Assembly (NCBI RefSeq): GCF_000372725.1
Contig: NW_005198091.1
Span: 392,728-456,727, forward strand
DNA from: Emiliania huxleyi CCMP1516
Lineage: Eukaryota > Haptophyta > Isochrysidales > Noelaerhabdaceae
DNA: 64,000 nucleotides
Reading direction: 5' to 3'
Below are positions 9,146 to 20,625 of the stretch, one piece after another. Position 1 is the stretch's first letter, and each line of letters opens with the position of its first letter. Below the pieces are notes generated by a model. The model saw only the letters and a program-made list of their open reading frames with translations, ran no database searches and was not told the DNA's origin. Position numbers and translations under genes: made by a program.

Positions 9146-10212
9146 ACAAAACTCCCAAACACTATACACATGAACATGCATATGTGCATGCACCATGCAC
9201 ATGTGCACGTGCATGTGCTACGGGTATGGGCCGCCGCTCGAACGCTTCCCGGTCGACTAACATCTATCTGCTGACGTCGGCCGGTGACCCCTCGTCGATC
9301 GGGTGGCCTCCGGTTCGAAATCGGCGCAGGTTGAATATTTTTTCTACATCTGAGCGGGCTCAATTTTTGCTCTAGATGCCTCCTACGGTTTCGAACTCGC
9401 GTTCTCGGGCAGGCGCCCGGTGCGTTGGTCGTTTTTCGTCACGGGACACGGGAGGCCGAATAGGCGCCCAAATATTGGCACGTAATAGTTCCCCAACTGC
9501 TTCACTGCGCCGCACCTTCACCCCAAACTGGTACGAGTTATACGTGCTGAATGAACCTTATAAACCTACACTCCTCGGAGGAGGAGGCCCGCCCTGCGGA
9601 TGGTGCTCCATCACCCGCGACAAACCTACAGGACCGCGCACACGATCCACCACCACAACACCACTTGCTGAACAGTCACCGACCTTCGCCCTTCGGGTTC
9701 AGATGCCGATCCCTTTGCAAACGAGGGAAGAGAGACGTCTCGCGATACTACGGAGGGCCTCGGCCAAGATGTGCAAGAACGGTCAGACCACTCTGATCCC
9801 TCCACAGCACTAAGAATTTTTTATCCTTCTCCCACCCGCCAGCGCCACCGCCCCTCGTGCCTCGTTTGGGCTCTTGCCTCTTCTTCTCTCTTCGTTTGGC
9901 GTGTCCGCGGATTTATTCGTATTTATTTAGTTAGCAGAAAAAGAAAGATGCCGATATTCTCCTCCGTTGCGCGGCGTGTACTTGCTACTTCCTTTTTTCT
10001 GAGCTACACGGCTCACGAAAATAAATAAAATAAATAAAACGGACACCTCTACTAGGAGATGGGTAAAAAGGAACAGGTCCCCGCCCTGCGGTCTTTGTGC
10101 AGGGTTCTTTGTGGGTGTGTGGTCGGCGACTAGCCGGGGTCGTCCTCCCGATGGGGGACTAGCACTAGCCGTCTTCCACACGGCTCACGGGCACTCGGCC
10201 TCTCTCTCGATT

Positions 10213-12690
10213 TCAGAGCTTCAGCTCCTTGCGCAAGTGCTCTGGCAGCTCGACGCCCGCGCCATGCTTTCCGTGATCGATGGCCTGCCGGTAGGCGGCG
10301 AAGCATGCGATCGCGTCCGGATCGTCGAGCCCGCGGGGCGACTCCTTCGCCTTCCGCTCGCCCGCGCGGTACAGCTTGCCGACGGCGCACCCCTCGCGCA
10401 GCGTGGCCGCGTCCGTCATGTGCTCCTGCGCCAGCGCCAGCCAGTCGTCGCCCAAGCGCAGAGACGACTCCTCCGCCGCCACCTCGGGTTGCGCCGGCTC
10501 CGCCTTCGCCGCCGGCGCCGCGTCGGGGAGCGGCGCGTCTCCGCCCGGTGCGATGCTCTCCACGAGGCGCGCGTCCCAGCTCACAAAGTACAGGTCGCCT
10601 GACGGGTGTCGGGGACGCGTCGGGGCGAACTCCGGCCAATCTCGGTCAACCTCGGTCAACCTCGCTGTCTCGGGGGACGCGTCGGAATGTGGGTCCTCTC
10701 GGCACAGAGTCTCGGGCGATCTTCGCCGTCGAGGTCGCCGCTCGAGATGGCCTCGGGCAGCGCCTGGCGGCCCTCGTTCGAGAAGACAACCTCGCCGAAC
10801 GAGCGCTCACTCAGCGCCGCCCACGCCTCCGCCGACATGCCGCCCGGCCGCGCCGTCACCACGGGCACGACCCGGCCGTCGGTGGGAAGCACGCACGGCG
10901 AGCGCGTGACGAAGACGCAGGGGCCGACGCCGCGGACCAGCGGCACGCGCGGCGCGTCGAGGCCGGGAATCGCCACGTGGCCAGCGGGGAGGCCCGCCTA
11001 ATGGGCGTGTGTCGGGGGCAGTAAGAGAGAGGGAGGGGGGAGAGAAAGGAGAGAAAGAGGAAAGAGCAGAGAGCAGGGAGCAGAGAGGGAGCGAGGATGG
11101 CGACGGCAGCAACAGGAGAGTGAGGCGGGGAGAGGCCACGGCCCACCTCTGGGCTCGCGACGCCAACCAGCCACGCCTCGGCGCGCAAGGCCGGGTGGGA
11201 GACAGGCTCGACATCGCCGGTCGCAGCCGACGCCGGGGATGCCTCCTCTTCCCCTCCTTCCTCCTCCTCCTCGCCCGCGTCGTCTCCGCCCGCACGCGCG
11301 CCGTGGGGTCCGCGCAGTCCGCGCCTGTTGCCGCCGGCGTACGCCTCGATGACGCGCGGCGGCACGCCCCGCGCCTCGAGTAGCCGGGCGATCATCGGCG
11401 AGAAGCGGCGCTGCCGGAAGGAGGCGCACGGAGGGACGCCGCGCGCCAGCTTGCCCATCTGCAGGCTGGTGCGCGACGGGTGCACGCGCGTGACAAGGAG
11501 CAGTGCGCGCCCGTCGGCGGCGTTGGCTGCGGACGGGGGCAGCTTACGCATCGAGGGCGGCAGCTGGATGCGCGAGATGCCGCGCCTGGAGAGAGAGACG
11601 GGGTGAAGGGGGGGGGAGGATCGGGGAGGGGGGGGGGGTAGAGAGGGGGAGAGGCCGGGAGGCGGCTGGGTGCGGCGCAGCTGCCCTCCCTCCGCAGCCG
11701 TGGCCCGCCTCTGTCCCTGCTTGTCGTGTGGGTGGCTGGGCCGCGCCTGGCGGCGAGGATGCCCTTGAAGACGCCCAGCGCGGGCGCAAAGAGGCGGACC
11801 TGCACCGCCGTCGCGCGCTGCGCCGCCCGGCCGCCGCCGAGCAGCTCCGCGAGCAGACCCTCCGGCACGAAGCCGCAGCCGCCCGACTCGCTCGAAGGCT
11901 GCGGCTCGTCGATGAGCTCAAAGTGGTCGCTCGTCAGCTGCCGCACCGCGTGCTCGAGCCGAGCGGGCGACTGGAGAAGCTCGAGGCGGGAGGCGGCCTT
12001 GCGCGCGGACGGCAGCGCGCGCCAGTCCGCCCACCGCTCGAGCTCGGCCTGCAGGTCGAGCGGCGGCAGCAGCTCCTCAGACGGGTCTCCGAAGCAGGGC
12101 CCGGAGGCGGCGTAGTAGACGCAGCGCATGCAGCGCCGCTTCCCTCCCCAGGGCGTGGCACCGTCGTCAAAGACCCGGCACGCTGCAAACTGGTACGTCC
12201 GCCCGTTGTCGACAAAGGTGCGGTCCGGAAGGCGCGGCTGCGAGAGGCCGTTCGGAAGCGGCACCTCGACCACGCGAGCCCGCTCCCCGAGCAGCTCCAG
12301 CAGGAAGGAGGTCTCCGTCGCCTCGCGATCGGTGAGCACCGTCTTGCTCAGCCGCAGGCCGGCGAGCCGCGAGCCGCCCGTGGACGGCGTAGCGGGGCTG
12401 CTCGTCGGGTGGACGGCACGCGGTGAAGACTCTGGCGTCGCCCTCGGAGCGGGCGCGCTGCCGTTCAGGGTGAGGCCTTTGAGAGCTGACGTGGCGCTGG
12501 ACACGGACACGTTTGTCCTCGCGACGGAGAAGGAGCCGATCTCAGGAGAGGAGACGCGGACCATTTTGTCGCACACCTTTTCCACTGTGCCAGCGACGCC
12601 GCCGTACTTGCGGGAGCCGCTGACGACCACGGGCGTGCCGACCTTGAGCGGGCTGGCCGGGGAGGCTGCAGGAGGAGGTGGAGTCGACAT
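10213..12690 (-). CDS. Eukaryotic RNA-dependent RNA polymerase (RDR), four exons
   Basis: Exons 11747-12690, 11147-11585, 10727-10997 and 10598-10213; 679 aa. Introns: 11586-11746 (GC-AG), 10998-11146 (GT-AG), 10599-10726 (GC-AG). An N-terminal KOW/SH3-like segment (VGTPVVVSGSRKYGGVAGTV) is followed by RDR-family blocks: GGCGFVPEGLLAELL, VQVRLFAPALGVFKGIL, ISRIQLPPSMRKL, CVFVTRSPCVLPTDGRVVPV, then the catalytic SGDLDGDLYFVSWDARL with Asp549, 551 and 553. The last intron cuts inside this motif, between the first base of Gly552 and the rest. Known role: second-strand synthesis in RNA silencing. The protein is short for the family (usually about 1000 aa or more), chiefly at the N-terminus. A shorter model without the splice would lose the catalytic triad, which supports the splice. 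Confidence 0.85.
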
Positions 12691-13172
12691 CGTGCGTGAT
12701 GTGCTCTGTGTGATACTGTCGAGAGCGAGGAGGGAAGACAAACGTTCACCGCCGCTGCGCAAAAACATCTTTTTTTCACCGAGTCCTGCAACGCCTAGCT
12801 CCGCGGACGGGCCCTTCGACCCCTCACGTAAGGATCATGTAGTCCCCACAATCGCTGTCGTGGGATCGCTTGTCATGTGAGAGAGTGCGTTGTGTTCTGG
12901 TTAGCTATCCGCTTTCTCTCCTGCAACGGACCATCGGCAAGAAGAGTCTACGGGACCGGCCCCAGCTTCGGCTGAGGGCTAACAAGCTGCCGAGCCCAAA
13001 TCACTGTGAGAGTCGTGATTTCTTGTTGGTTAATAAAAATCTCTCTCTCCCATCGGCGCCTGCAGAGCGAGGCACACTTGAAGAGGCGCTCGGACACCTG
13101 TGAACGAAACGCAAGCGTCTTGGGGCCGGGGTTGTGCGTTTACGTGAACGAAACGGATAAACAGAAAAAACG
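12691..13172. promoter_or_regulatory. Divergent 5' spacer, RDR and lipid kinase
   Basis: A 482-bp spacer between the start of the leftward RDR gene and the rightward lipid kinase gene. It contains both 5' regions. I see no TATA-like element or repeat that I can defend. Confidence 0.4.
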
Positions 13173-14408
13173 ATGCAAATGCGACCTGGCCCGGGTCGCA
13201 CAATGATGACTTGCGTCTCAACGCTCGCCTGCGCCGCCCTCCTCGTCGCGCTCATCCTCGCCGCGCACCGCCTCATCGACGCCATTGCCTGCGCCGTCAG
13301 CCGGCGGCGTCTGCGTGCCAAGGTCGCCGCATGGACGCCGCCGGGAGTCTCCTGGATTGCAAGACAGCGTGTGGTGGTGATCGTCAATCCAAACGCCGGC
13401 GCTGGGTGGGGCGACTGCGTCTACGAGGACGTCGTACGGCCGATGCTGCGGCGCGCGGGCGTCGAGCACGAGGTCGTAAGAACAACGTGCGCCGGCATGG
13501 CCGAGCGCGAGGCTGCTGAGCTCGCCTCACGCAAGGTACCGGTCGACTGCGTACTGAGCGTCTCAGGCGACGGGCAGCTTCACGAATGCCTCAACGGGCT
13601 GCGCGGCGGCGGCACTGGAGGCCGCACCGCGCTGGCAGTCGTCCCGGCCGGCACCGGCAACGGCATGAGCGACACGTGCTTCGGCCGCGGCAGCGACGCG
13701 TTCGAGGCCTTGTGTTCGATCCTGTGCGCGTCTGGGCCGACGCCTGTCGACGTGATGCGCCTGACGTACCCCGACGAGCCGGCGCGGACGCCGCGGCACG
13801 ACCTGCACTTCTTCTGCTGGGCCGCCTTTGCGGACCACGACTACGTCACCGAGAACGGGTGGCGCTGGCTCGGGCCGCTCCTCAAGGTGGCGCTCGCGCC
13901 GCTGTACGTCATCGCGCAGCGCAGGGGCTACGCCGGGACGGTGGAGTTCGAGCCCGCCGGCGCCCTCGAGCCTCCGGACCCCGAGTGGAAGCGGGAGGCT
14001 TACCCGTACTCCGACGCCGCCGCGCTGCCACCCTCCCCGCACGACGCAAGCCTGCGGGTGCTGGAGGGACCGTTCTGGTGCCTTGCGGTTGGGAACTGCC
14101 CCGAGGGCGGCTCTGCGACGCTGCCAGTCCCGCGCGCGAGGATGGCGGACGGCGGCCGCGCCGATTTGCTCGTCTGCCGTCACACGCCGCGCCTCACGCG
14201 GTGGCGCTGCCTGCAGCTCTTCCTCATGATGGAGAAGGGCGAGCACGTGGCGCAGCCAGACGTGGCGGTGTACAAGACGCGCCGGCTGCGCCTCTATCCG
14301 CGCGGCGGGGCGGGCCACCTCCAGCTGAGCGGACAGGAGATGCCCATGCCGCGCGGGGGAGTCGTGCAGCTCGACGTGCTTCCGGACGATCAGCTGCTCG
14401 TGTTTTGA
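13173..14408 (+). CDS. Sphingosine kinase-like / DAGK-domain lipid kinase
   Basis: A single-exon gene of 411 aa; a start ten codons later (13203) gives the same hydrophobic N-terminus. Residues about 12-33 form a probable membrane anchor. The diacylglycerol-kinase catalytic fold follows: VVVIVNPNAGAGWG (nucleotide loop, near 67), CVLSVSGDGQLHECLNGL (near 125) and VVPAGTGNGMSDTCF (near 153). The SGDGxLHE and PxGxGNG signatures favour sphingosine kinase over bacterial-type DAGK. The C-terminal lobe (LRVLEGPFWCLAVGNCPEGG to VQLDVLPDDQLLVF) completes the beta-sandwich. Expected product: sphingosine 1-phosphate or a related sphingoid-base phosphate at a membrane. Its stop faces the leftward MFS gene across 315 bp of spacer (14409-14723), where nothing else is recognised. 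Confidence 0.85.
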   Translation: MQMRPGPGRTMMTCVSTLACAALLVALILAAHRLIDAIACAVSRRRLRAKVAAWTPPGVSWIARQRVVVIVNPNAGAGWGDCVYEDVVRPMLRRAGVEHEVVRTTCAGMAEREAAELASRKVPVDCVLSVSGDGQLHECLNGLRGGGTGGRTALAVVPAGTGNGMSDTCFGRGSDAFEALCSILCASGPTPVDVMRLTYPDEPARTPRHDLHFFCWAAFADHDYVTENGWRWLGPLLKVALAPLYVIAQRRGYAGTVEFEPAGALEPPDPEWKREAYPYSDAAALPPSPHDASLRVLEGPFWCLAVGNCPEGGSATLPVPRARMADGGRADLLVCRHTPRLTRWRCLQLFLMMEKGEHVAQPDVAVYKTRRLRLYPRGGAGHLQLSGQEMPMPRGGVVQLDVLPDDQLLVF

Positions 14409-14723
14409 GGAGCGAGATCTCGCTGGGCCTTGCGGTGAGATCGTGAGTGCACGTGTGTCGACGTGTGTCGTGCTGTCGTGTCGTGTCGATCTGAAGGCCC
14501 CTAGTATGATCACGTATGCGAGGAAAAAGGAAAAATACCCCGCCCAGAGCTCTGGCACTAGACGTAAGACGAGCTAGACTCTTTTTAAACGCGGCGCACG
14601 GCGCTCTCTTTGAGTCGCTCACACCTCACAGTGGTAGAGGGGGGACCTCGAGCAGTGCTGACGTTACCACGCCGGGGCACACGAGGTGCCGAGCGCTCTA
14701 GGTCCCGCTCCTGGAGCTCGCTA

Positions 14724-16374
14724 CTACGCTGCCACATCCGCCTCCTTGAGCCGCAAGTTGAAGTAGAGCGGAGCGAGCCATGCGACGCCAAACAGCGTGA
14801 AAGGCAACGTGTGGTCGAGCGGGAAGCGGTAAGGTGAGGCGTTCGCCCAAGCGACAAGCCACGCGCTGGCCGAGGGCGTGAGAAAGCGCGCGACGTTGCC
14901 CGCCTGCTGCGCGGCGCCTGTGACGCCGCCGAGCATCGATCTGTGGCCCTCATCGACGACGCCATTAATGAATTGGAAGGAGAGCGTGAAGATGAGGCCC
15001 ACCGAAGTGATGCGCAAAAAAAACACGGGCAGCACGGCCAGCGTCGCCGCGCCGTCATCGCCCGCGCAGCATGCGGCGGCGAGCGGGAAGAGCGCGAAGC
15101 CAGGAATGGCCATGGCGCAGATGGCGAAGCGCTGCAGCGCGAGCGAGGACGGGATGCGTCTCCGCAACGCCGGGAGCAGGACGAGGTTGCCGAGCAGCAG
15201 CATCGGACCGCCTGCGTGGCGACGCGTTGTGAACGTGCCGCGGGCGTGGCAAAAGGTGGAAGCGGCAGCAGCGGCGGCGGCGTACCAAGCATCTGAGTGA
15301 AGCCCACCTGGGCAGGGCTCCACGCTAGGCCGCCCTCGGCGGTCGAGGTGATCGCCTACTCGATGCGCGGAAAACCGTGGGCTCGCGCCGAGGGCTTGAG
15401 AAGCGAGTGGACCTCTTCGAGGCTGACCCACAGCGGGTACACCTCGAACATGCCTACAGCCCGGCAGATGTGAGGTGTAAGCCGAGGCGCGGGGTCGGCG
15501 GCGGGGCGGCCTCACGCGCGCCATAGTCGAGCCATGAGATGCAAAAATATATTAGGAAGACATCGCGGCAGCGGCGATTGCGGAGCACGTAGCCCCATGG
15601 GCCGCCAGACTGGCCACTCTGCCCGCCCACGGCCGTGGCATCTCCCGAGGACCGGCGCGGCTGCGACGGCAGGAAGCGCAGCGTGACGACGCAGCCGATC
15701 CCAGCGAAGGCGGCCGCGACAGTGCATGGGAGTAGGTATGGCCAACTCTCGAAGATGGTGCCGCCGAAGGCGTTTGGAAATTGCACCGCGGGGCGAGAGA
15801 GAAATCCGCCGAGCGAGGCTGCACACACGTTGCCGATGGACCAGCAGATGGCCACCAGGGAGAAGCCCATGTCCTGCGTCTCAGGTGTGACGGCCTCGCC
15901 AATGTACGCCTTTGCAGCGGCGGCGTTGCCAGACAGCAGCCCCATCGCGAATCGGACAGCCATCGCCTGCCACAGGTTGCGCGAGAGGCCAAAGAGCGGC
16001 GCGAGCAGCATCGTGTTGAAGAGACCAATGCAGATCACTCTCCGCCTGCCCCAACGATCGCTGGCGCTGCCCCAGAACGAGCCAGAGAGGAGCTGGCCAA
16101 GCGTAAACATGGATGCGATGTAGCCGACGTAGAGGCCCGCCTCGTTGGTGCTCTCGACGAGGCCAAAGTCGAGGACCATGTAACCCAGAAATGGGTAAAG
16201 CATGGAGAGGCAGATGCATTCGTTGAGAAACGTGCATGCGAGAGGGAGCATCCACCGCCACGCCTCGCCGTAGCCGGGCGTCGTGAACATGCACGCGGGG
16301 GGGCAGAGCAGGCTCGCGCAGTGGCGGTCGCGTCGCAGCGCGGCGCGGTCGAGGAGGGGCTGCTGGTTGGACAT
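14724..16374 (-). CDS. MFS transporter, ZIFL-like, four exons
   Basis: Exons 15511-16374, 15413-15442, 15286-15334 and 14724-15211; 476 aa. Introns are 15443-15510 (GC-AG), 15335-15412 (GT-AG) and 15212-15285 (GT-AG). The two middle exons are only 30 and 49 nt but restore VYPLWVSLEE then GGLAWSPAQVGFTQM, the loop and helix expected after TM6 in the zinc-induced-facilitator-like branch. TM1-6 carry LACTFLNECICLSMLYPF, the GSASDRWGRRRV motif A and AMGLLSGNAAAAKAYIGE. TM7-12 include LLLGNLVLLPAL and ITSVGLIFTLSFQFINGVVD. With all four exons the protein has a full 12-helix length. The substrate cannot be read from sequence; relatives export protons, auxin or metal chelators. Confidence 0.85.
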
Positions 16375-16732
16375 GAGAGAGAGATTTTAGCAATACCTTT
16401 GTTTTGTGTTGGACATGTCGTAAGCGCACGCGACGCCCGTACGCGCCAAATAACACCTGAAATTCTTTAAAAAAAGAAAGAAACCAGAATACAAGGAGGG
16501 ACAGGGATTTTAAGCAAGCTGGAATTCTTTTGTTCCCTGCTTTTCGCTGCGCATGCTCGAGCCCCCGGCGAGGGCTTGTGCTGTGAATAGCAGGCGTGGA
16601 CTGTGCGCGAGAATTCTTCTCATGCCTGTGTGTGTGCCAGTCCGCGCCAGTCTGCGCCCTTGTCGTGCCAGTGTGCTGTGAGAGAGGCTTCTATCTTAAG
16701 ATTCTTCTCAAGTCAAAACCCGCCGCGAAGTT
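16375..16732. repeat. Divergent spacer with repeat fragments
   Basis: A spacer between the leftward MFS and rightward glycosyltransferase genes. 16376-16398 is the family C start (GAGAGAGATTTTAGCAATACC, minus one base). 16535-16595 shares CTGCTTTTCGCTGC and GTGCTGTGAATAGCAGG with 7905-7975. A short duplicated GCGAAGTTATGTCGAAG straddles the proposed start of the next gene (16725-16760). Confidence 0.6.
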
Positions 16733-18668
16733 ATGTCGAAGCGCGAAGTTATGTCGAAGCCCTCGAGCATCCGCGGCCTGGTCCTGACTGTCGCCTTTGG
16801 CTACGGGCTGCCAGAGTACCGCACGTTTGTGCTGAGCCTGCGGCGCCACTACAAGGGAGAGACCATCATCATCTCAGACGCCGGCGCGGCGTCCGAGGCC
16901 AGCCAGCTGTGCGTGGCGCACAACGTGACAATGTTGCATGTGGACATGGCACCCAAGCTGTTTCGTCACACGCGCTTCAGCCGCTTCGCCGAGCTCTGCC
17001 ACCTGCCGGAGCACTACTGCCTCTCGATCGACTTTCGCGACTCCTTCTTCCAGGTCAGCGCTCCGAGAGAGGAGAGAGAGAGGAGAGAGAGAGAGTGTGT
17101 GTTGGTAAGAGAGGGCGGTGCCGCACACCGCTCGCACTCGCGAGACTCCTAGTTCAGCGCGCCGGGCCTCGCCACTAGGCGGACCCCTTCTCAAACATCG
17201 ACCTCCTCGGCGGCCGCACGGAGAGAGGCGTGCCGTCCTGCCTCTGCTGCCTCTGCTGGAGGGGAGCCTGCCCTGGACCTGCTCGGAGTCCCTCGTGTAG
17301 GCATGCCCCCGGACCTCCTCCTCTCGCAGGAGGGGGTCGCGACGTGGCCTCACTCGGGATACACGCTCGGCGAGCGGTGGATGCAAAAGAGTTGGGTGGA
17401 GCAGTGCTTCGGCAAGGAGACGGCGGCGGCGATGCAGGCGAGCGACGCACCCCGACCAACCCCTCTCTCGGCCCCAGCCGCGGCGGCGGCGGAGGCCGGC
17501 GCCAGCCTCGCACGAGGCGCAGCCATGCCGCGTCGCGACTCGCGCGTGACCGCGGCAGGCCCTCCACCTGAGACACCTCTCACACACCTCGGACACACCT
17601 CGGCGTCTCTCGCTGCGTGAGCGCGGCAGGCGTGGCCGACCATCTGCTCGGGCGCAGTCTTCGGCACGGCCGCCGGCTTTGCCGCCTTCGCCTCCGCGTA
17701 CAGCGCCCTCGGCCAGCTCCCGCATGCGTGCGACTTCCAGGACCAGGCGCGGGCGAGAACTCACTCGAGATCAGCCGAGATCAAGAGATCGCCCGAGATC
17801 ACCAGAGTCTCCGAGGACCAAGAGCGAGCGAGGGGGCGCGAAGCAAGAAACCCCTCACTGAACTCAACTCGCTCGCTCGCTCACTCGCTCACGCACTCTC
17901 GGCCACGCTCCACGCCCGCGCGGAGCCGAAAGTCGCTGCCACCATCAGCCAACTGCGTGGCCTCGCGTGATCTCGCGTGATCTCGGTTGACCTCGGGTGA
18001 TCCCGTGTGATCTCTGCAGGCGGTGCTCAACTACCTCGTCTTCAGGCGGCTGCTCCACGCCTCGATGAGGGTGCAGCCGCGCGGCGCCGGAGTCGTTCAC
18101 ACCATGGCGCCCTACTGCGGCGTGACGATGTTTGTCAAGCGAGGAGGCTGCGCCATCGCCGCCCGGCATGCCGCCTCGCGGGTCGGGCTCCAGAGGCGAG
18201 CGTGTCACTCGTCCGGTAGGCGCGCGGCCCTACTATTGTCGCGAGCCGCGGCCGTTGCCGCTCAGCGCAGCCGGCCTGGTGGTCAACGACGACGGTGCCG
18301 CGTCGCCCGTAGATGCGTCGACCGTGGATGCGCCCGGTGGTGCTGCGCATCGACACACCAGCACCAGCACCTGCCACGCTCGCACGTGCCGACGCCAGCG
18401 TGGTGCAGCCGTGAGGCACTCGTGTGAGGGCCTCGCCTCTCCGTCCCGCGCCGCGCACCTCACTTCCCGCCCGCCGCTCTTCGGCGCAGGCGCGGTCGCC
18501 CCGGTGGTGCACCAGTACGATCGCGTGCTCAACCGCTCCACCAGCATGAGCGCCGTATTTGAGGCTGTGCGCCACATAGAGCTGCAGAGCACATCCCCGT
18601 CGCGGCCCAACCGCGGCCGAGGGCGGGGGGCGGGCCACAGAAGGTTGGGCAAGTCGCGTCCCTCCTGA
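16733..18668 (+). CDS. Putative nucleotide-sugar glycosyltransferase, seven exons
   Basis: Exons 16733-17053, 17179-17209, 17301-17437, 17630-17746, 18020-18215, 18271-18294 and 18490-18668; 334 aa. Introns 1, 5 and 6 are GT-AG; introns 2, 3 and 4 are GC-AG. Joined, they restore family blocks: LVLTVAFGYGLPEYRTFVLS, YCLSIDFRDSFFQ then ADPF (the D-x-R-D..FQ-x-DPF donor-site motif), ICSGAVFGTAAGF, DFQDQ joined to AVLNYLV, and NDDGAVAPVVHQYDR at the C-terminus. These match a widespread GT-A-like family whose hallmark is a terminal HQYDR. No signal peptide is obvious from this start, so a missing upstream exon is possible. Exon 6 (24 nt) is the least certain. Acceptor and donor sugars are unknown. 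Confidence 0.72.
17747..18019 (+). repeat. Intron minisatellite of about 10-11 bp units
   Basis: Intron 4 of the glycosyltransferase gene is largely made of imperfect 10-11 bp units such as CGAGATCAGC and CTCGCGTGAT, ending with CTCGGTTGAC and CTCGGGTGAT. Similar units (CTCGGTTGAC) occur in RDR intron 3 (10599-10726) and beta-propeller introns (CGAGACACGTC). Confidence 0.8.
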
Positions 18669-18956
18669 GCCCGCGCTGCCCGCGGGCGCGGCCTCTCGCT
18701 GTTGTGCACTTCTACGCGCGGGGCGTCTGTGACCGTGGCTTTTCTCCCATTCTTTTGTAGTCACTGAGAGTTAGCTTGAAAGCTAGTCGAAATTCGGGAC
18801 GAATAAGACGATGGCCAGTTGGGTGGGCCGAGCACAGACGACCGAGAGCGGGCTCTAATCTCTCACAGTCACCACAACACTCTTCAGCCCCACACACCGG
18901 TTCCCCGAGATGATGTCTCGGGAGATCGAATTCTGGGCGGTGGCGGTGGCGGTCGA

Positions 18957-19407
18957 CTACACCTGCGGTCGCCGCACGGTATGCAGCAGCCGTCGGGCGG
19001 CTGCCCCTGGGCATGCAATCGGAACTTCGTGCCGTAGGCTCCTACGCGCGGGAGTGTCCAACGCCAAGGCAGCTTGAGGCGGGGATCGGGGTTCGGGGAT
19101 TGGGTGGGGGAAGGGGGGCACGCGCCGAGACGAAACGTGGCCGTGGTGGGCGTGACGCCGGCTAGCTCGGCCGACCAGATGGCGTACACCTCGGTGGGTA
19201 CGCCGAAGTCGAGTGTGATCGTGTGGTGCAGATGCCACTGCGGCACGTACACCTCTGCCGCGTAGCCGGCCCGCGACTTGAAGCGCTGGACGATCGAAAA
19301 GACGGCGCCTATAGCGAGCACGCCCGCAGCTCGCACCGGTTGGGGCCCGGCGGAGAGCGCCTCAACGTGTGCGGTGGCGGCACACCATCGCAAGACGGCG
19401 GCGCAGG

Positions 19408-19438
<31 letters not shown>

Positions 19439-20429
19439 AGCGGCGGCGGCTTCGGCCCCGGGGGCGGCGGGCGCGGCTTAGCAAGGCAGTGCAGCCGCGG
19501 CACCGCGTACGGCTGGCCGCGCATCTTGATCCCGATCTCGCGCGCCTGCTTTGGGAGCACCAAGTCGAGCCTCGGCCCGCGCTCGCCATTCTTGTCGGCA
19601 AAGTTGGCATTCCAGAGCGAGTAGACGGAGTTGGGCACGTCGCCCCAGTCGAGAGTGAGACGAGCGCCCTCTTCCCACTCGTCCAGCACGATGTGCGCCA
19701 TCCACTGCCTGAGGCCTGGCGGCGCAAGGGGCGGCACACTCAGAGGTGGAGGGCGCGGGTGAAGGCGGCCGGGCGTGTCCGACGCGGGTCCGTTTCTGTG
19801 TCCTGGCAGGACAGGTAGCGGGCGGTCGGGTGGCGGCGGGGACGGCCGCACCGGTCCGCTCGCGGTCCAGCTCCTTGTCCACGACGAAGCGGGCTCCGAG
19901 GCTGCAGCGTGAGCGCGTGTAGACGGCGTTGCGCCGCCGGGCAAGCGGCTCGGCGACGCCGCACGGCCGCGTGGGCTGGAGCGCCTCGTCGCCTCGGCAG
20001 GCGCCGCCGCACTCGGCGGGGTCCCGCGGATGCGCCTGATGGCGCCGAGCGCGTCAGCAGAGTCACCACTGCAGAGGCACAATGACGAACGCGGAGTGTG
20101 TCATTTGACGGCGGGACCAGCGTCGGGCGCACCGCGTTTGGCGTCGAGCCGAAGCTGGAGGCGCACTGGCAGATGCCAGCCTGCAGCGCAAAGTACGGCG
20201 AGTGGCTGCACCGCGCCGCGCAGCCCGCGACGCCCGTGCGCGGCTGGACAACCGCCTGCTGCCAACCCGGCAGGTCGTGCTCGCCCCGCTCGGGCGGGAG
20301 CTCCGGGAAGCAGCCGACAAACACGATCTCCTCGCCAGCGTAGGCGGCCGGATCTCGCCGCCGCTGCGCTGGCCGCGCCGCCGCCACCGCGAGGAGCAGC
20401 GCCAGCGCGGGGCTCGAGCGAGGTGGCAT
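18957..20429 (-). CDS. Secreted WSC-domain protein with duplicated beta-rich module
   Basis: Exons 20133-20429, 19852-20035, 19386-19715, 19122-19308 and 18957-19041; 360 aa; all introns are GT-AG. The N-terminus (SSPALALLLAVAAARPAQ) is a signal peptide. A WSC carbohydrate-binding domain follows: VFVGCFPELPP, GVAGCAARC, FALQAGICQCAS, ECGGACRGDE and NAVYTRS, with its Cys set intact only if intron 1 is removed. Two related beta-rich modules follow. Module 1 is ARFVVDKEL, QWMAHIVLDEWEEGARLTLD, NSVYSLWNANF. Module 2 is AVFSIVQRFK, AEVYVPQWHLHHTITLDFG, TEVYAIWSAEL. A Pro-rich linker separates them. Function is unknown; extracellular glycan binding is likely. The last exon is uncertain: reading through gives a Pro-rich tail ending at 18884. 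Confidence 0.7.
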
Positions 20430-20625
20430 TCGACGGACGTTGCCGGGCCGCGGCGGGCGCTTCCGCTCGATTCAGAAAACAAAAGAAACAAAGAGACGCA
20501 ATACAAAGAAAAACGAAAAAAGGAAATCCCCTAGCGACTTGCCGACTTCCACAGACTTCTACAGATGCCGAGATGGACTGCTCGACGCTCCTCGGCCCGC
20601 CAGCTCTGAGTACATCAAGCCAACC

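Larger units (their letters stand above)
7422..10212. other. Repeat-rich intergenic region
   Basis: About 2.8 kb without a supported gene, between the leftward ADPRM gene (5' side) and the 3' end of the leftward RDR gene. It contains an interrupted host repeat (7740-8475), family A and B repeats (8735-9145) and, at 10056-10081, a 26-bp block that recurs at 55022-55047 beside the HSP70 gene. A 145-codon open frame at 9376-9813 shows no family signature; this sub-region is AT-richer than the genes and may be transposon-derived. Confidence 0.6.

Noticed and set aside
9376..9813. 145-codon frame in repeat-rich DNA
   Set aside because: No homology signal, poor codon bias and no splice partner; recorded only as part of the intergenic region.
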